Shown in pieces: positions 26,861-34,924 of a stretch of DNA of 64,000 nt. The notes below the pieces were generated by a model. It was not told where the DNA came from. It saw nothing but the letters and a program-made list of their open reading frames with translations, and searched no databases. Position 1 is the stretch's first letter; every line of letters starts with the position of its first letter. A program made the translations under genes and the position numbers. The stretch comes from Granulicatella elegans (lineage in GTDB: Bacteria > Bacillota > Bacilli > Lactobacillales > Aerococcaceae): contig NZ_CP085953.1 in the NCBI RefSeq assembly GCF_020735385.1, positions 434,001 to 498,000 on the forward strand. Reading direction: 5' to 3'.

Positions 26861-27850
26861 TTAAATTTTCAAATCCTTATTGTTCAGCATTCCGCCAAAC
26901 ATCGTATGATACATATCCTTGGAAGATTCCTCTATCTTTGTAATACTTGATATTTTATTTCCTGCATCTTTTGATGAAGCTCCGCAAAGATAAAAGGCTT
27001 CACTGTCTGTTCCATAGTCAATGGCAATATATCTATCGTGATACTTTTTACCTGCAATTTTCATCTTCAGATTGATATTAGGGTAATCTTTTCTAAAATC
27101 GTTTAGGATATTTTTTGTCAGCATATCCTTGTTTTTCACATTGTCGCTAAAGACTATAATTTCAACATTGTCTTTTGCAGCCCTTAATAATTCTAAGGTT
27201 TTCAAGCCTATATAGTTGTCTATCACATAAATACTTTTCTTTGCAGACTTATATATTTTGGTATAGGCAACATCTGCTTCAATCTTATCTCCGTTCATTA
27301 AAAGGAAATGCTTGTATGTGTCCGGATCTATAAAATTATCCATAACCTTTTTCAAATCTTCTTTTGTAGCCATTTGCGACTTTATTTCAGCTATATCCTT
27401 TGTGTTTTGATTTGTCTGTACTGCTATTTGTACCAATTCTTTTGAGCTAATAAAATCTTGATTTTCGATTATAAAGTCTTTCATCTGCTTAAATGTTCTA
27501 ATTAAGGCTCTACTTTGCCTAATCGCAAGTTCACCTCTTAATACCGTCATAAGCATATAAATACCTTGTTCTGTAAAGGCATTTGGTAAGTATCTTGAAC
27601 CGCCCCAACTTGAGGTGAAATTTTTGCACCTCAAGTTTTCAAATTCATTCTCGGTCAGTTGAAACATAAAATCTTCGCCTTCAAACTTCTCAATATTGTT
27701 TTTCACCTGTCTATTAAAGTTTTTTGTTTCATAACCATATATTTCAGCTAAATCTGCATCAAGCATTACTCTTTGCCCACGAATAAGATATATTTTTTCT
27801 TGTATAGTTTTATCATCTACAATAACTATCTCTTTATTCTCTTCTGCCAT
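26861..27850 (-). CDS. ORF6N-domain protein with PLD-like C-terminal domain
   Basis: The protein has 329 residues from the ATG at 27850, which has GGAGGTG eight bases upstream; the TTG further up lies in the ribosome site region. Residues about 10-100 form an ORF6N (KilA-N-like) domain (IRGQRVMLDADLAEIYGYET, FTEQGIYMLMTVLRG). After a short coiled linker, the C-terminal 160 residues resemble a phospholipase-D-like fold (KSIYVIDNYIGLKTLELL, YHDRYIAIDYG, CGASSKDAG), with His-Asp-Arg in place of the usual HxK. It is common in phages and small elements; probably a regulator or DNA-binding factor. Catalysis by the PLD-like part is doubtful. Confidence 0.8.
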   Translation of the reverse strand: MAEENKEIVIVDDKTIQEKIYLIRGQRVMLDADLAEIYGYETKNFNRQVKNNIEKFEGEDFMFQLTENEFENLRCKNFTSSWGGSRYLPNAFTEQGIYMLMTVLRGELAIRQSRALIRTFKQMKDFIIENQDFISSKELVQIAVQTNQNTKDIAEIKSQMATKEDLKKVMDNFIDPDTYKHFLLMNGDKIEADVAYTKIYKSAKKSIYVIDNYIGLKTLELLRAAKDNVEIIVFSDNVKNKDMLTKNILNDFRKDYPNINLKMKIAGKKYHDRYIAIDYGTDSEAFYLCGASSKDAGNKISSITKIEESSKDMYHTMFGGMLNNKDLKI

Positions 27851-27871
27851 GAAATGCACCTCCAACATTAT

Positions 27872-28195
27872 CTAAATTCTTTTATATTTTTCTACTCCGC
27901 CTTCAGCTTTTCCGATGTGTTCCACATTTTTTACAAGTCTCTTATTTACATTTTCATAAAACCATCTGCCAATCAATGCCGGCGGTGTTGCGATTAACTC
28001 TCTCAAAACAAATTCTTTGCCCTTCGGTAAAGAGCTAATTTTGTTTAATAAGGTAGTATATAGGTCAGCATAGCTTGTATTTTCTTGTAAACTGCTACAC
28101 TTACAATATTCAGTAACGCTTGGGAAACCTCCCTCTATTGCTTTTTTAGTTAAAATTTCAAGTTCTTCATCGGTTACAGTAAATTGAATTCGCAT
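27872..28195 (-). CDS. DUF1413-domain small protein
   Basis: The 107-residue protein starts like a ribbon-helix-helix or MobC-type factor (MRIQFTVTDEELEILTKKAI) and ends with a DUF1413-like segment (SLPKGKEFVLRELIATPP, GRWFYENV). A role in the relaxosome or in control of the element is plausible but not shown. It is separated by three bases from the ORF6N gene and 173 bases from the next gene upstream; that gap holds no recognisable gene. Confidence 0.65.
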   Translation of the reverse strand: MRIQFTVTDEELEILTKKAIEGGFPSVTEYCKCSSLQENTSYADLYTTLLNKISSLPKGKEFVLRELIATPPALIGRWFYENVNKRLVKNVEHIGKAEGGVEKYKRI

Positions 28196-28368
28196 TTATA
28201 TATCCTCTCCTTATAACTGAGTTTATTACCATATCACTATCATTTTATCATAAATACGATATTTTTTTCATACTGCAATTTTAAGCCCTATTTTACACTT
28301 AGCTATAGTCTGATACCTATTTTATCATTAACGCTCTAAAAACACCTTTCCACCGTCTTATACGAGGT

Positions 28369-29121
28369 CTACAAGTGTTCCCCCTTGTCATAATCTTCAA
28401 AGGTATATACTTTTGATTTATGGCTTTCTTTTAATTTACCTTTATCTTGCTCATACCAATGAACTAAGGTCGCATAATGATCTTTATAGTTTCTTCCCGT
28501 GCTTTGCATATAGGTTGACAGCTTCTCTATCATTTCTTCCCTATGACCTTGCATTTTATCCTTTAACTTCCCATATTCTTCATCGGTTAAGGAAACATTT
28601 TTATATTCTCCATAAAGGTTGGGGGATATTTTTTCTATCTCCCCCTCTTTTTCTAACTCTATATCTATCTCTTTATCTATCTCTATATCTCCGTTGCAGT
28701 TTTGTTGCAAAAGGTTGCAAGGTGTTGCACCAGTGTTGCATTGCAACGCTTTTTGTCCTCTCGATTTTCTTGAACGCCTTGTAGAAGCTGTTTCTGAACC
28801 TATAAGACTTGGAATTTCTGTTAAAAAATACTCGTCATTTTCTGTAATTATCTCCATCAATCCTTGTGCTACAAGATAATTTACTATAACCATTACATCA
28901 TCTTCCGTTTCATCAATCGTTAAGGCAAGCTCTTTGATAAAGTCTGTTTCTACTCCATCATAATACAGCTTCCCACTATCTTTTAAGCTAAGTAAAAGCA
29001 ATTTAAGATAAATGATTGTATAGGTATCTCCTCCTGATATTTTTCTTAGCCTTTTGATTCTCTTATCTGTAAAAAAATCTTCTTTCAATTTTAACCAATA
29101 GTATCTTCTGTTGTCTGCCAT
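28369..29121 (-). CDS. Phage replisome-organizer-type replication protein
   Basis: The 250-residue protein begins with the winged-helix domain of phage replisome organizers (RRYYWLKLKEDFFTDKRIKR, GDTYTIIYLKLLLLSLK). A polar linker with a run of Glu/Ile/Asp follows, and then a C-terminal region with STYMQSTGRNYKDHYATLVHW, which resembles the C-terminus of DnaD-type and RepA_N proteins. The same tail occurs in the ICE RepA protein at 43366. It probably starts replication of the excised IME circle or helps load the helicase. It lies two bases after the relaxase gene. Confidence 0.8.
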   Translation of the reverse strand: MADNRRYYWLKLKEDFFTDKRIKRLRKISGGDTYTIIYLKLLLLSLKDSGKLYYDGVETDFIKELALTIDETEDDVMVIVNYLVAQGLMEIITENDEYFLTEIPSLIGSETASTRRSRKSRGQKALQCNTGATPCNLLQQNCNGDIEIDKEIDIELEKEGEIEKISPNLYGEYKNVSLTDEEYGKLKDKMQGHREEMIEKLSTYMQSTGRNYKDHYATLVHWYEQDKGKLKESHKSKVYTFEDYDKGEHL

Positions 29122-29123
29122 TT

Positions 29124-30776
29124 TTATCTTTCCTCCCCTTTATTTTTATAATTTTCTTTAGCCTTTTCTTTTGCTTTTTGTTTGTACTGACCCTTTCTTT
29201 CCTCTTGCTCTTGAAATTTTTTCAGTTGTGCAATTACACTTGGTTTATCTCCCCTCTTAATTGCCTTGTCTATCTCTATAGATAAATCTATTCCATACTC
29301 GTCACCCACAATCTTTACTGCATATTTGATATGATCTATCTGCTTAAATTCGTCTTGAACTTTAGCTTTATCTTCAGTTAAGTCTTGTATCTCTTTTTCA
29401 AGGCTTGATATTTCTTTCTGCCAATCACTCGACTTTATAGCTGATGTTCCAGTAAATTTTTCTATAGTCTTTCTTGCTTTTTTGTAGTTTTCAATTTCAT
29501 CTTTATGTGAATTGTAAAATTTATCTTTAAGAAAAGTTTTATCTTTATATTCCTGATATACCGCCTTATTTTCTTTGATGATGTCTGCACAAATAAAGCA
29601 ACGATTTAACTCCTTTATTCTTTGGGTTTTGCTTTGAATATCTTCACTTATCTTTTTACTTTGCTTTGCCAGTTCAAAAACTTTTTCTTGTAGGTCTGCT
29701 ATGGTTTGAAGATGATTATCTTTTAGATAGTAGATTGCTTTTACAAATCTCTTTAGGTCTGCATTTCCCTTTTTTATCTGTCCATAGTCGGATAGATTTT
29801 TTGTTTTTTCTCCCTGTATTTCGTTGTAGATAGAAATATATTCATAAAGGTTAAAGAGTTCTGCTTTGTTCTCCAGTTCATCTTTCTTGGTCTGTTTATA
29901 CCCATCGTATTTTGCTTGCAGATTTCCAAGTAAAGAGTCTATCCAAGAAGTGATTTCTTTTATCTTGTTCTTGATAGCTTTTACTAAAGAGTTATGTTTT
30001 TTTATTTCTCTGTTGATGTTTCCTTTGTCGGTTTCGATTCCTTTTTTCTCTAAGGCACTGGCACTTGCTCCCATGTGAATGGTTGGGATTTCTTCTATCC
30101 CTTGCCTTTTGTAGGAACGATGATCCACTCTCTTTTCTTGATGATTTTTTTCTAAATACTGATTACAAAGTCTTGCAAAATTCTCTCTCCATTTCTCTGC
30201 GTTTCCTTTATTGTTCCAGTCTGTCAGCTCTACTTTTCTTGTTTTGTAGTTCCCGCTTTTTAGTTTTATCTTTTCTCCATTTTCATCAATTACATATTCT
30301 TTTTTGCTTTTTGCCTGCCACTCTCCTTTTTCATTGATTGGTCTAAGGGTAGTCATAATATGAGCATGTATATTGTTGTTATCTTCACTTGTTCTATCAT
30401 GGATTGCAAGGTCTGCTATCATTCCTTTTGATACAAAATTTTCCTGTATAAAGTCGGTAATGAGTTTCTTGTTTTCTTCAAAAGATAATTCTTTTGGTAA
30501 AGCGATAATGAAGTTTCTTGCAAGCTGTGCGTTGCTTGCTTTCTCATTTAGCTCAACGCTGTTCCATAAGGTAGTTCTATCTTTTAATGCTATGGGGACA
30601 TTCTCCGGCAAGAAAATTTCTGAATGTAAAAGTCCTTTTTTATTGTGATAGTCATGAACTTCTCCGTCCCATTCATTTTTGATTTTCTCGCAAGAGATAT
30701 ATGCTGCACTTGCAACTGCCGATTTACTTTTTCCTCTGCTTATCATTGAAATATTAAAGTGAAATGTTTCTGCCAC
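29124..30776 (-). CDS. MobA/MobL relaxase (MOBQ) of the IME
   Basis: The 550-residue protein begins with a GTG preceded by AAAGGAG. The relaxase domain (1-230) has the N-terminal FHFNISMISRGKSKSAVASA with the probable nicking tyrosine in AAYISCEKI, and the metal-binding HDRTSEDNNNIHAHIM (His-x-His). The remainder is a long coiled coil (about 280-550) that may bind accessory proteins. The function is to nick the IME oriT and lead the strand into a helper element's channel. The probable oriT lies just upstream (30905-30960). Confidence 0.92.
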   Translation of the reverse strand: MAETFHFNISMISRGKSKSAVASAAYISCEKIKNEWDGEVHDYHNKKGLLHSEIFLPENVPIALKDRTTLWNSVELNEKASNAQLARNFIIALPKELSFEENKKLITDFIQENFVSKGMIADLAIHDRTSEDNNNIHAHIMTTLRPINEKGEWQAKSKKEYVIDENGEKIKLKSGNYKTRKVELTDWNNKGNAEKWRENFARLCNQYLEKNHQEKRVDHRSYKRQGIEEIPTIHMGASASALEKKGIETDKGNINREIKKHNSLVKAIKNKIKEITSWIDSLLGNLQAKYDGYKQTKKDELENKAELFNLYEYISIYNEIQGEKTKNLSDYGQIKKGNADLKRFVKAIYYLKDNHLQTIADLQEKVFELAKQSKKISEDIQSKTQRIKELNRCFICADIIKENKAVYQEYKDKTFLKDKFYNSHKDEIENYKKARKTIEKFTGTSAIKSSDWQKEISSLEKEIQDLTEDKAKVQDEFKQIDHIKYAVKIVGDEYGIDLSIEIDKAIKRGDKPSVIAQLKKFQEQEERKGQYKQKAKEKAKENYKNKGEER

Positions 30777-30822
30777 TTTTAAACTCCTTTCATTTTTTTA
30801 TTTGTTTTCAGGTAAAGAAAAA

Positions 30823-30860
30823 AGCAGACGGGTTATTTTTTGTATCTTTTCCTATCTGCT
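30823..30860 (-). terminator. Hairpin with U-tract before the relaxase gene
   Basis: Minus-strand arms AGCAGATAGG (30851-30860) and the complementary segment at 30823-30832 pair with one mismatch and one G-U, followed by TTTTTCTTT; the relaxase ribosome site is about 30 bases on. Less regular than the other copies. Confidence 0.5.
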
Positions 30861-30904
30861 TTATCCGTATGTTTTTATTAGGTTTTGGATTTTCAAAGAC
30901 TTGC

Positions 30905-30960
30905 TAAAATCCCTTAGTTTACTAAGGGCGCAATTATACACCCTAAAGGGTGCTTTGCGT
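30905..30960 (-). other. Probable oriT of the IME
   Basis: Two perfect inverted repeats lie side by side: CACCCTAAAGGGTG (30939-30952) and CCCTTAG/CTAAGGG around TTTA (30911-30928). Between them the minus strand reads TATAATTGCGCCCTTAG. The arrangement of an inverted repeat followed by a GCGCCCT sequence resembles the nick region of RSF1010-type (MOBQ) origins, and the MOBQ relaxase gene begins 130 bases downstream. The exact nick site is inferred by analogy. Confidence 0.55.
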
Positions 30961-31020
30961 CCTGCGGAGCTTTTTGCCCTTGCAGGGAGCTTCTGAAAAA
31001 ACTAAGGTCTTTTATTTTAT

Positions 31021-31350
31021 CTACTCTATGTCTGTTTCATCTTCCATATCTTTCCCATTTATCATTTCTTCATAGGCTTGTCTGTATTCTTCTGTGTGAG
31101 TAGAGATATTTAACAGTTTTTCTATCTCCTCATTGGTAAATATTAGAGGATTTTTAATGACCCTTTCTACTATCAATCCCCTTTGTATGAGCCTGTGATT
31201 TCTTCTTTTTCGTTCCTTTTCATTTGCCAGTTTTTCTAATTTTTTGCCTTGATTTTGTAATTGTTTCAGCTTTACATCGCACTTTTCTCTTTCTTCCTGA
31301 AGTTCAGAAATTTGTTCCTGTACTTCCTGTAATGTTTTTTCTTTCTTCAT
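31021..31350 (-). CDS. DUF3847 coiled-coil protein, likely mobilization accessory
   Basis: The protein has 109 residues from ATG 31350, chosen because GGAGGA lies seven bases upstream; a GTG at 31416 would put the start inside an inverted repeat with no good ribosome site. It is a Lys/Glu-rich coiled coil (TLQEVQEQISELQEEREKCD) followed by a segment RLIQRGLIVERVIKNPLIFT and an acidic end. It matches the DUF3847 family found upstream of MobA/MobL genes, where a relaxosome accessory role is likely. Confidence 0.7.
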   Translation of the reverse strand: MKKEKTLQEVQEQISELQEEREKCDVKLKQLQNQGKKLEKLANEKERKRRNHRLIQRGLIVERVIKNPLIFTNEEIEKLLNISTHTEEYRQAYEEMINGKDMEDETDIE

Positions 31351-31390
31351 TTTTAATTCCTCCGTTTTGGTATCTGCTTGTTTCCATAAA

Positions 31391-31426
31391 GAAAGGTTAA
31401 GCACCTTTTTTGACACTTAACCTTTC
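31391..31426. repeat. Perfect inverted repeat between sigma-like and DUF3847 genes
   Basis: Arms GAAAGGTTAAG and CTTAACCTTTC (11 pairs) enclose a 14-base loop. It overlaps the region between the stop at 31434 and the DUF3847 start. It is not followed by a clear T-run on the minus strand, so it may be an operator or an RNA processing site. Confidence 0.5.
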
Positions 31427-31433
31427 CAAGTTT

Positions 31434-31850
31434 TTAGATTTTATCTTCTAAAATCTTTCTCAGTTTTTCTAAAATCCTATCCCTCCTCCCACTGATTGCT
31501 TGATGTGTAACTTTCTCTCTTCTGCTGATTGACCTTAGACTTTCTTCTTTGTAGAAGATGGCTTCCATTAGTTCTCGTTCTTCTTTTGTAAGAGTATTTA
31601 ATGCTTTATGAAGTTCTTCAATTCGCATTTTTACTTCTACAATTTTTTCTAAGTCTATCTTTTCATCTATGATGTTATCTACAAAGTGTCCATCATGATC
31701 CAGTGCCGAAAATGGTATTACATTATGCTTCCAATCTTTTCTTTGGAGATACTTTTCATGCTCTGTTATCTTCCAATAGGCTTTGTAGACTTCTTCACTT
31801 ACAGGTACGGCTTTGCCTTTTACATAAAGGTAATATTCTTTCTTTGCCAC
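31434..31850 (-). CDS. Sigma-70 region 4-like DNA-binding protein
   Basis: The 138-residue protein has a C-terminal sigma-4 helix-turn-helix (ALNTLTKEERELMEAIFYKE, SLRSISRREKVTHQAISGRR). The N-terminal half is a short basic lead (KKEYYLYVKGKAVPVSEEVY) typical of element-borne sigma-like factors. It starts at GTG 31850 with GGAGGATG eight bases upstream. It probably controls transcription of the mobilization genes that follow. Confidence 0.78.
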   Translation of the reverse strand: MAKKEYYLYVKGKAVPVSEEVYKAYWKITEHEKYLQRKDWKHNVIPFSALDHDGHFVDNIIDEKIDLEKIVEVKMRIEELHKALNTLTKEERELMEAIFYKEESLRSISRREKVTHQAISGRRDRILEKLRKILEDKI

Positions 31851-31900
31851 TTAGTCATCCTCCTTTTTAAGTTCTCTGTTTTGGTTTTGAGAATAAAAAA

Positions 31901-31936
31901 GGAGGACTTCTACACTTTGGCGTAAAAAGTCCTCTC
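31901..31936 (-). terminator. Hairpin with U-tract before the sigma-like gene
   Basis: The minus transcript pairs GAGGACTT with AAGTCCTC around a 17-base loop, followed by CTTTTTTATTCTC and, about 40 bases on, the GGAGG of the sigma-like gene. It may also end the ECF operon transcript, whose last stop is at 32116. The 31937-32115 stretch between them shows no gene. Confidence 0.6.
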
Positions 31937-32115
31937 GGCTTAAAAACTAATGTTTTATATAATTTTCTATTTGGTCGTTTCTGGTAAAGTATTATTGCTA
32001 TGTGTAAGCAATTCCAAGAATAAAAAAGGATAATTATATCGTTCTGTGAAAACCGAAACTATAAGTTTTGACATAATTATCCCTCCATTATTTTCCCTCC
32101 TAAGTAAATTTATTA

Positions 32116-32700
32116 TTAAATCACTCCTGCTTTTTCAAAATGCTTTTTGAGTATCTTTGTTGCAACGAATGCTCCTATGCAAGCAAGAACAAATGTTATC
32201 AAGGCAAAGCCTACTGCCCATGAAACTTTGAAATAAGATAATGCTTCATTTATTTGTGCTTCACTCATTTTCCATTTTGATGCTCTTTCCACAAAAGAAG
32301 CTGTTCCGAATAAAATCACAGGAATTACTGTCCCTAAAAAATCCGCTAATGCAAATATCCCATATCCAATAATCATTCGTCCCTTGCTCTCATAATTTCC
32401 TATAATCAAATCACATATAATTCCACCGATTACAGCAAAGACTGCATGAGGCAAATGTCCTCCTGACAATGCAATTAAACCAAGAAGCGTTCCTGATATT
32501 GTAAATACGCCCTTCTTTTTAACTTTCAAAGCCATAAGGATATAAACGGTAGCAGCTACCATAAAGCTAACTCCTGAAGCAATAAATCCTCCAATCACTG
32601 TTGTTGCCATAGCAAATGCAACCGCCATGTATATGACAATTCCAATTGCATTAAAGATTCCGATTGTAATAAAATCACGACCATTTAATTTGTTTTTCAT
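32116..32700 (-). CDS. ECF transporter substrate-binding (S) component, MptD-type
   Basis: A 194-residue membrane protein with about six hydrophobic helices (FITIGIFNAIGIVIYMAVAF, FAVIGGIICDLIIG, WAVGFALITFVLACIGAFVA). It follows EcfT and EcfA genes in the same operon, which identifies it as the substrate-binding component. It resembles the MptD-type family, whose substrates are mostly unknown. The substrate cannot be told from sequence. Confidence 0.8.
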   Translation of the reverse strand: MKNKLNGRDFITIGIFNAIGIVIYMAVAFAMATTVIGGFIASGVSFMVAATVYILMALKVKKKGVFTISGTLLGLIALSGGHLPHAVFAVIGGIICDLIIGNYESKGRMIIGYGIFALADFLGTVIPVILFGTASFVERASKWKMSEAQINEALSYFKVSWAVGFALITFVLACIGAFVATKILKKHFEKAGVI

Positions 32701-32710
32701 AAAAGTCCTC

Positions 32711-33415
32711 CTAATAAATTTTCTGTATTACTATCACAAGAGCAATCATCAAAGCTCCTAATAGTCCAATCAACAAATCCGTTGTTCTAAACCTCAATTT
32801 TGTTAATGTAACCCTGTTCTCATCACTATCAAGTCCTCTAATGAGTGCTGAAGCTGACAGTTCATCTGAAATCTTAATCATTCTCATTAAAAGCGGAACA
32901 AGCGTATATTCAATATATTTAATTGGATGTAGCAAGGGGAAAAATCTACTTGTTACGATTCCTCGAATCTTCATATTCTCTTTTAATGCCTTGAGTTCTA
33001 TTTTTATAGTTGGTACAAACCTAAGCAAAACACTAAAAGGTATACCAATGCTTCTTGGTACTTTCATTCTATTTAATGCTTCAAGCATTTCACTTACACT
33101 TGTAGTCTTTGTTATATATCCACCAAACATAGCAATTAAGGTCATCCTTGATGCAAAGTAAATAAACATATATATTGCAAATACGATACTTGCTTCACAA
33201 AACTTTCCAAGCCATAACTCTATGCAGTATAAAATCACAAAAAACAAAATAAAGCGTAATGCTCTTTTCCACATACTGCTGTATACATACAGAAAAAAGG
33301 CAAAGAGAATCAGTCCGAAAAGTAGAATTGTATCGCTTATAAAAAAGCTCGTAAATCCAACAATTGGAAGTAGAGTAAGTTTTATTCTCGGATCGACTGT
33401 TTTTCTATCCATCAA
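32711..33415 (-). CDS. ECF transporter transmembrane (T) component
   Basis: The 234-residue polytopic protein has the EcfT coupling motifs with ALKENMKIRGIV and SASALIRGLDS (the Ala-Arg-Gly type contacts to the ATPases) and several hydrophobic helices. It lies one base from the ATPase gene and ten bases from the S-component gene. Confidence 0.87.
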   Translation of the reverse strand: MMDRKTVDPRIKLTLLPIVGFTSFFISDTILLFGLILFAFFLYVYSSMWKRALRFILFFVILYCIELWLGKFCEASIVFAIYMFIYFASRMTLIAMFGGYITKTTSVSEMLEALNRMKVPRSIGIPFSVLLRFVPTIKIELKALKENMKIRGIVTSRFFPLLHPIKYIEYTLVPLLMRMIKISDELSASALIRGLDSDENRVTLTKLRFRTTDLLIGLLGALMIALVIVIQKIY

Positions 33416-33416
33416 G

Positions 33417-34922
33417 TTATCTACCTCCTCTCATCTTGTCCAATATGAGAATTTTATTACTTTCACTCATATTCAAAACACTTTCTATTTTTCCATCTCC
33501 CATTACCCAGAGCTTACTCACTGTGTTCGCTAAAAACTCAAAATCATGACTTATCACCAAAACTGTTGTTCCATTTTTTAATTGTTCTTCAATTAATTTT
33601 GCCACTGAAAGCATTGAGTCTTTATCACAACCTGATGTTGGTTCATCATAGATAAAAACTTTTGCCTGTTTCATCATTCCACAAGCTATTGTGAGTCTTT
33701 GTTTTTCTCCTCTTGATAAAGCAAACGGATGCTTATCAATGTATTTATCTAAGCCAAGTACATTCAAAATAGACTTTGCCTTTTGAGTATTTTCTTTTTT
33801 ATCTTTACTTGAAATACCAAGCAGCATTTCATCAAGTACACTTTCCGAAAACAACTGATAGTCTGAATCTTGAAAGACAAAATATGACATATCCATTAAA
33901 TCTTTATGATTAAGCGAATTATCTTTCCCCGTCCATATCTTCCCCTCTTTTATCTTCTCAAGTCCTGAAATCACTCTTGCAAAGGTAGTTTTTCCGGTAC
34001 CATTTAAGCCGATAAGACCAATGGCTATTCCGCACTCCATATTAAAATCAAGATGATTTAAAATGTACTGTTTTTGCTTCTTTCCATCCTTAGCTACATT
34101 CGGATAGCAAAATCTCAAGCCTTTTCCGTTTATACTTTCATCATTTAATTGATATGAGTCTTTCTTCTCACTTATCCTATATTCTTCTAATTCAAGAGTT
34201 CTTAGTCCATTCTCATCCCAAAACTCCCCTTCAAGATGAATAACTTCTTCCCGACTCAAGTCCAGTGCAATTTCTCCATCTTTCACCAAAAGAAAACGGT
34301 CAAATAAAGATTTTACATAGTACAAACGATGTTCAATTAGAACAACTGTTGTTCCTTTTTTCTTTAATTTTTCCAAAATTAAAAATAGGTCAAATGTTGC
34401 TTTCATATCCAAATTTGCTGAAGGTTCATCTAAAATTAAAACTTTCGGATTCATCGCATAGATACTTGCAATAGCTATCTTTTGTTTCTGTCCGCTTGAT
34501 AATTCAAAAACAGATTTTCCTTTCAGTTCCTCAATATCCAGTTCTGCATATACTTCTTCTACTCTCTGTTTTATTTCATCTCTTGATTTGCAAATGGTTT
34601 GAAGCCCAAAAGCTATTTCTTCATCTGTCGTTGTCGTAAAAAATTGACTTCTTGGATCTTGAAATACAGTCCCTACAATATGCCCTATTTCATGAAGCGA
34701 TAATTTGCTTATATCTTTTCCGGACGCAAAGGCTTCCCCTTTCATTTTGCCTTTGTAATAATGTGGAATAAGACCATTCATCACACTTCCAAGAGTACTT
34801 TTACCACTTCCACTTTTCCCTGAAATTAAAACAAATTCACCTTTTCTAATTTCAAGATTGACATTTTTTAAAGCAGTTCGTCCATCTTCCCATTCATAAT
34901 AAACATTTTTTAGCAAAATCAT
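33417..34922 (-). CDS. ECF transporter ATPase with two fused ABC domains
   Basis: In the 501-residue protein, domain 1 has Walker A GKSGSGKSTLGS, signature ELSSGQKQK and Walker B VLILDEPSANLD. Domain 2 has GLNGTGKTTFAR, ALSRGEKQRLT and VFIYDEPTSGCD. One polypeptide therefore replaces the EcfA/EcfA' pair. It powers the EcfT and S components encoded next to it. It lies two bases after the second ABC exporter gene, so importer and exporters are co-expressed. Confidence 0.92.
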   Translation of the reverse strand: MILLKNVYYEWEDGRTALKNVNLEIRKGEFVLISGKSGSGKSTLGSVMNGLIPHYYKGKMKGEAFASGKDISKLSLHEIGHIVGTVFQDPRSQFFTTTTDEEIAFGLQTICKSRDEIKQRVEEVYAELDIEELKGKSVFELSSGQKQKIAIASIYAMNPKVLILDEPSANLDMKATFDLFLILEKLKKKGTTVVLIEHRLYYVKSLFDRFLLVKDGEIALDLSREEVIHLEGEFWDENGLRTLELEEYRISEKKDSYQLNDESINGKGLRFCYPNVAKDGKKQKQYILNHLDFNMECGIAIGLIGLNGTGKTTFARVISGLEKIKEGKIWTGKDNSLNHKDLMDMSYFVFQDSDYQLFSESVLDEMLLGISSKDKKENTQKAKSILNVLGLDKYIDKHPFALSRGEKQRLTIACGMMKQAKVFIYDEPTSGCDKDSMLSVAKLIEEQLKNGTTVLVISHDFEFLANTVSKLWVMGDGKIESVLNMSESNKILILDKMRGGR

Positions 34923-34924
34923 GG

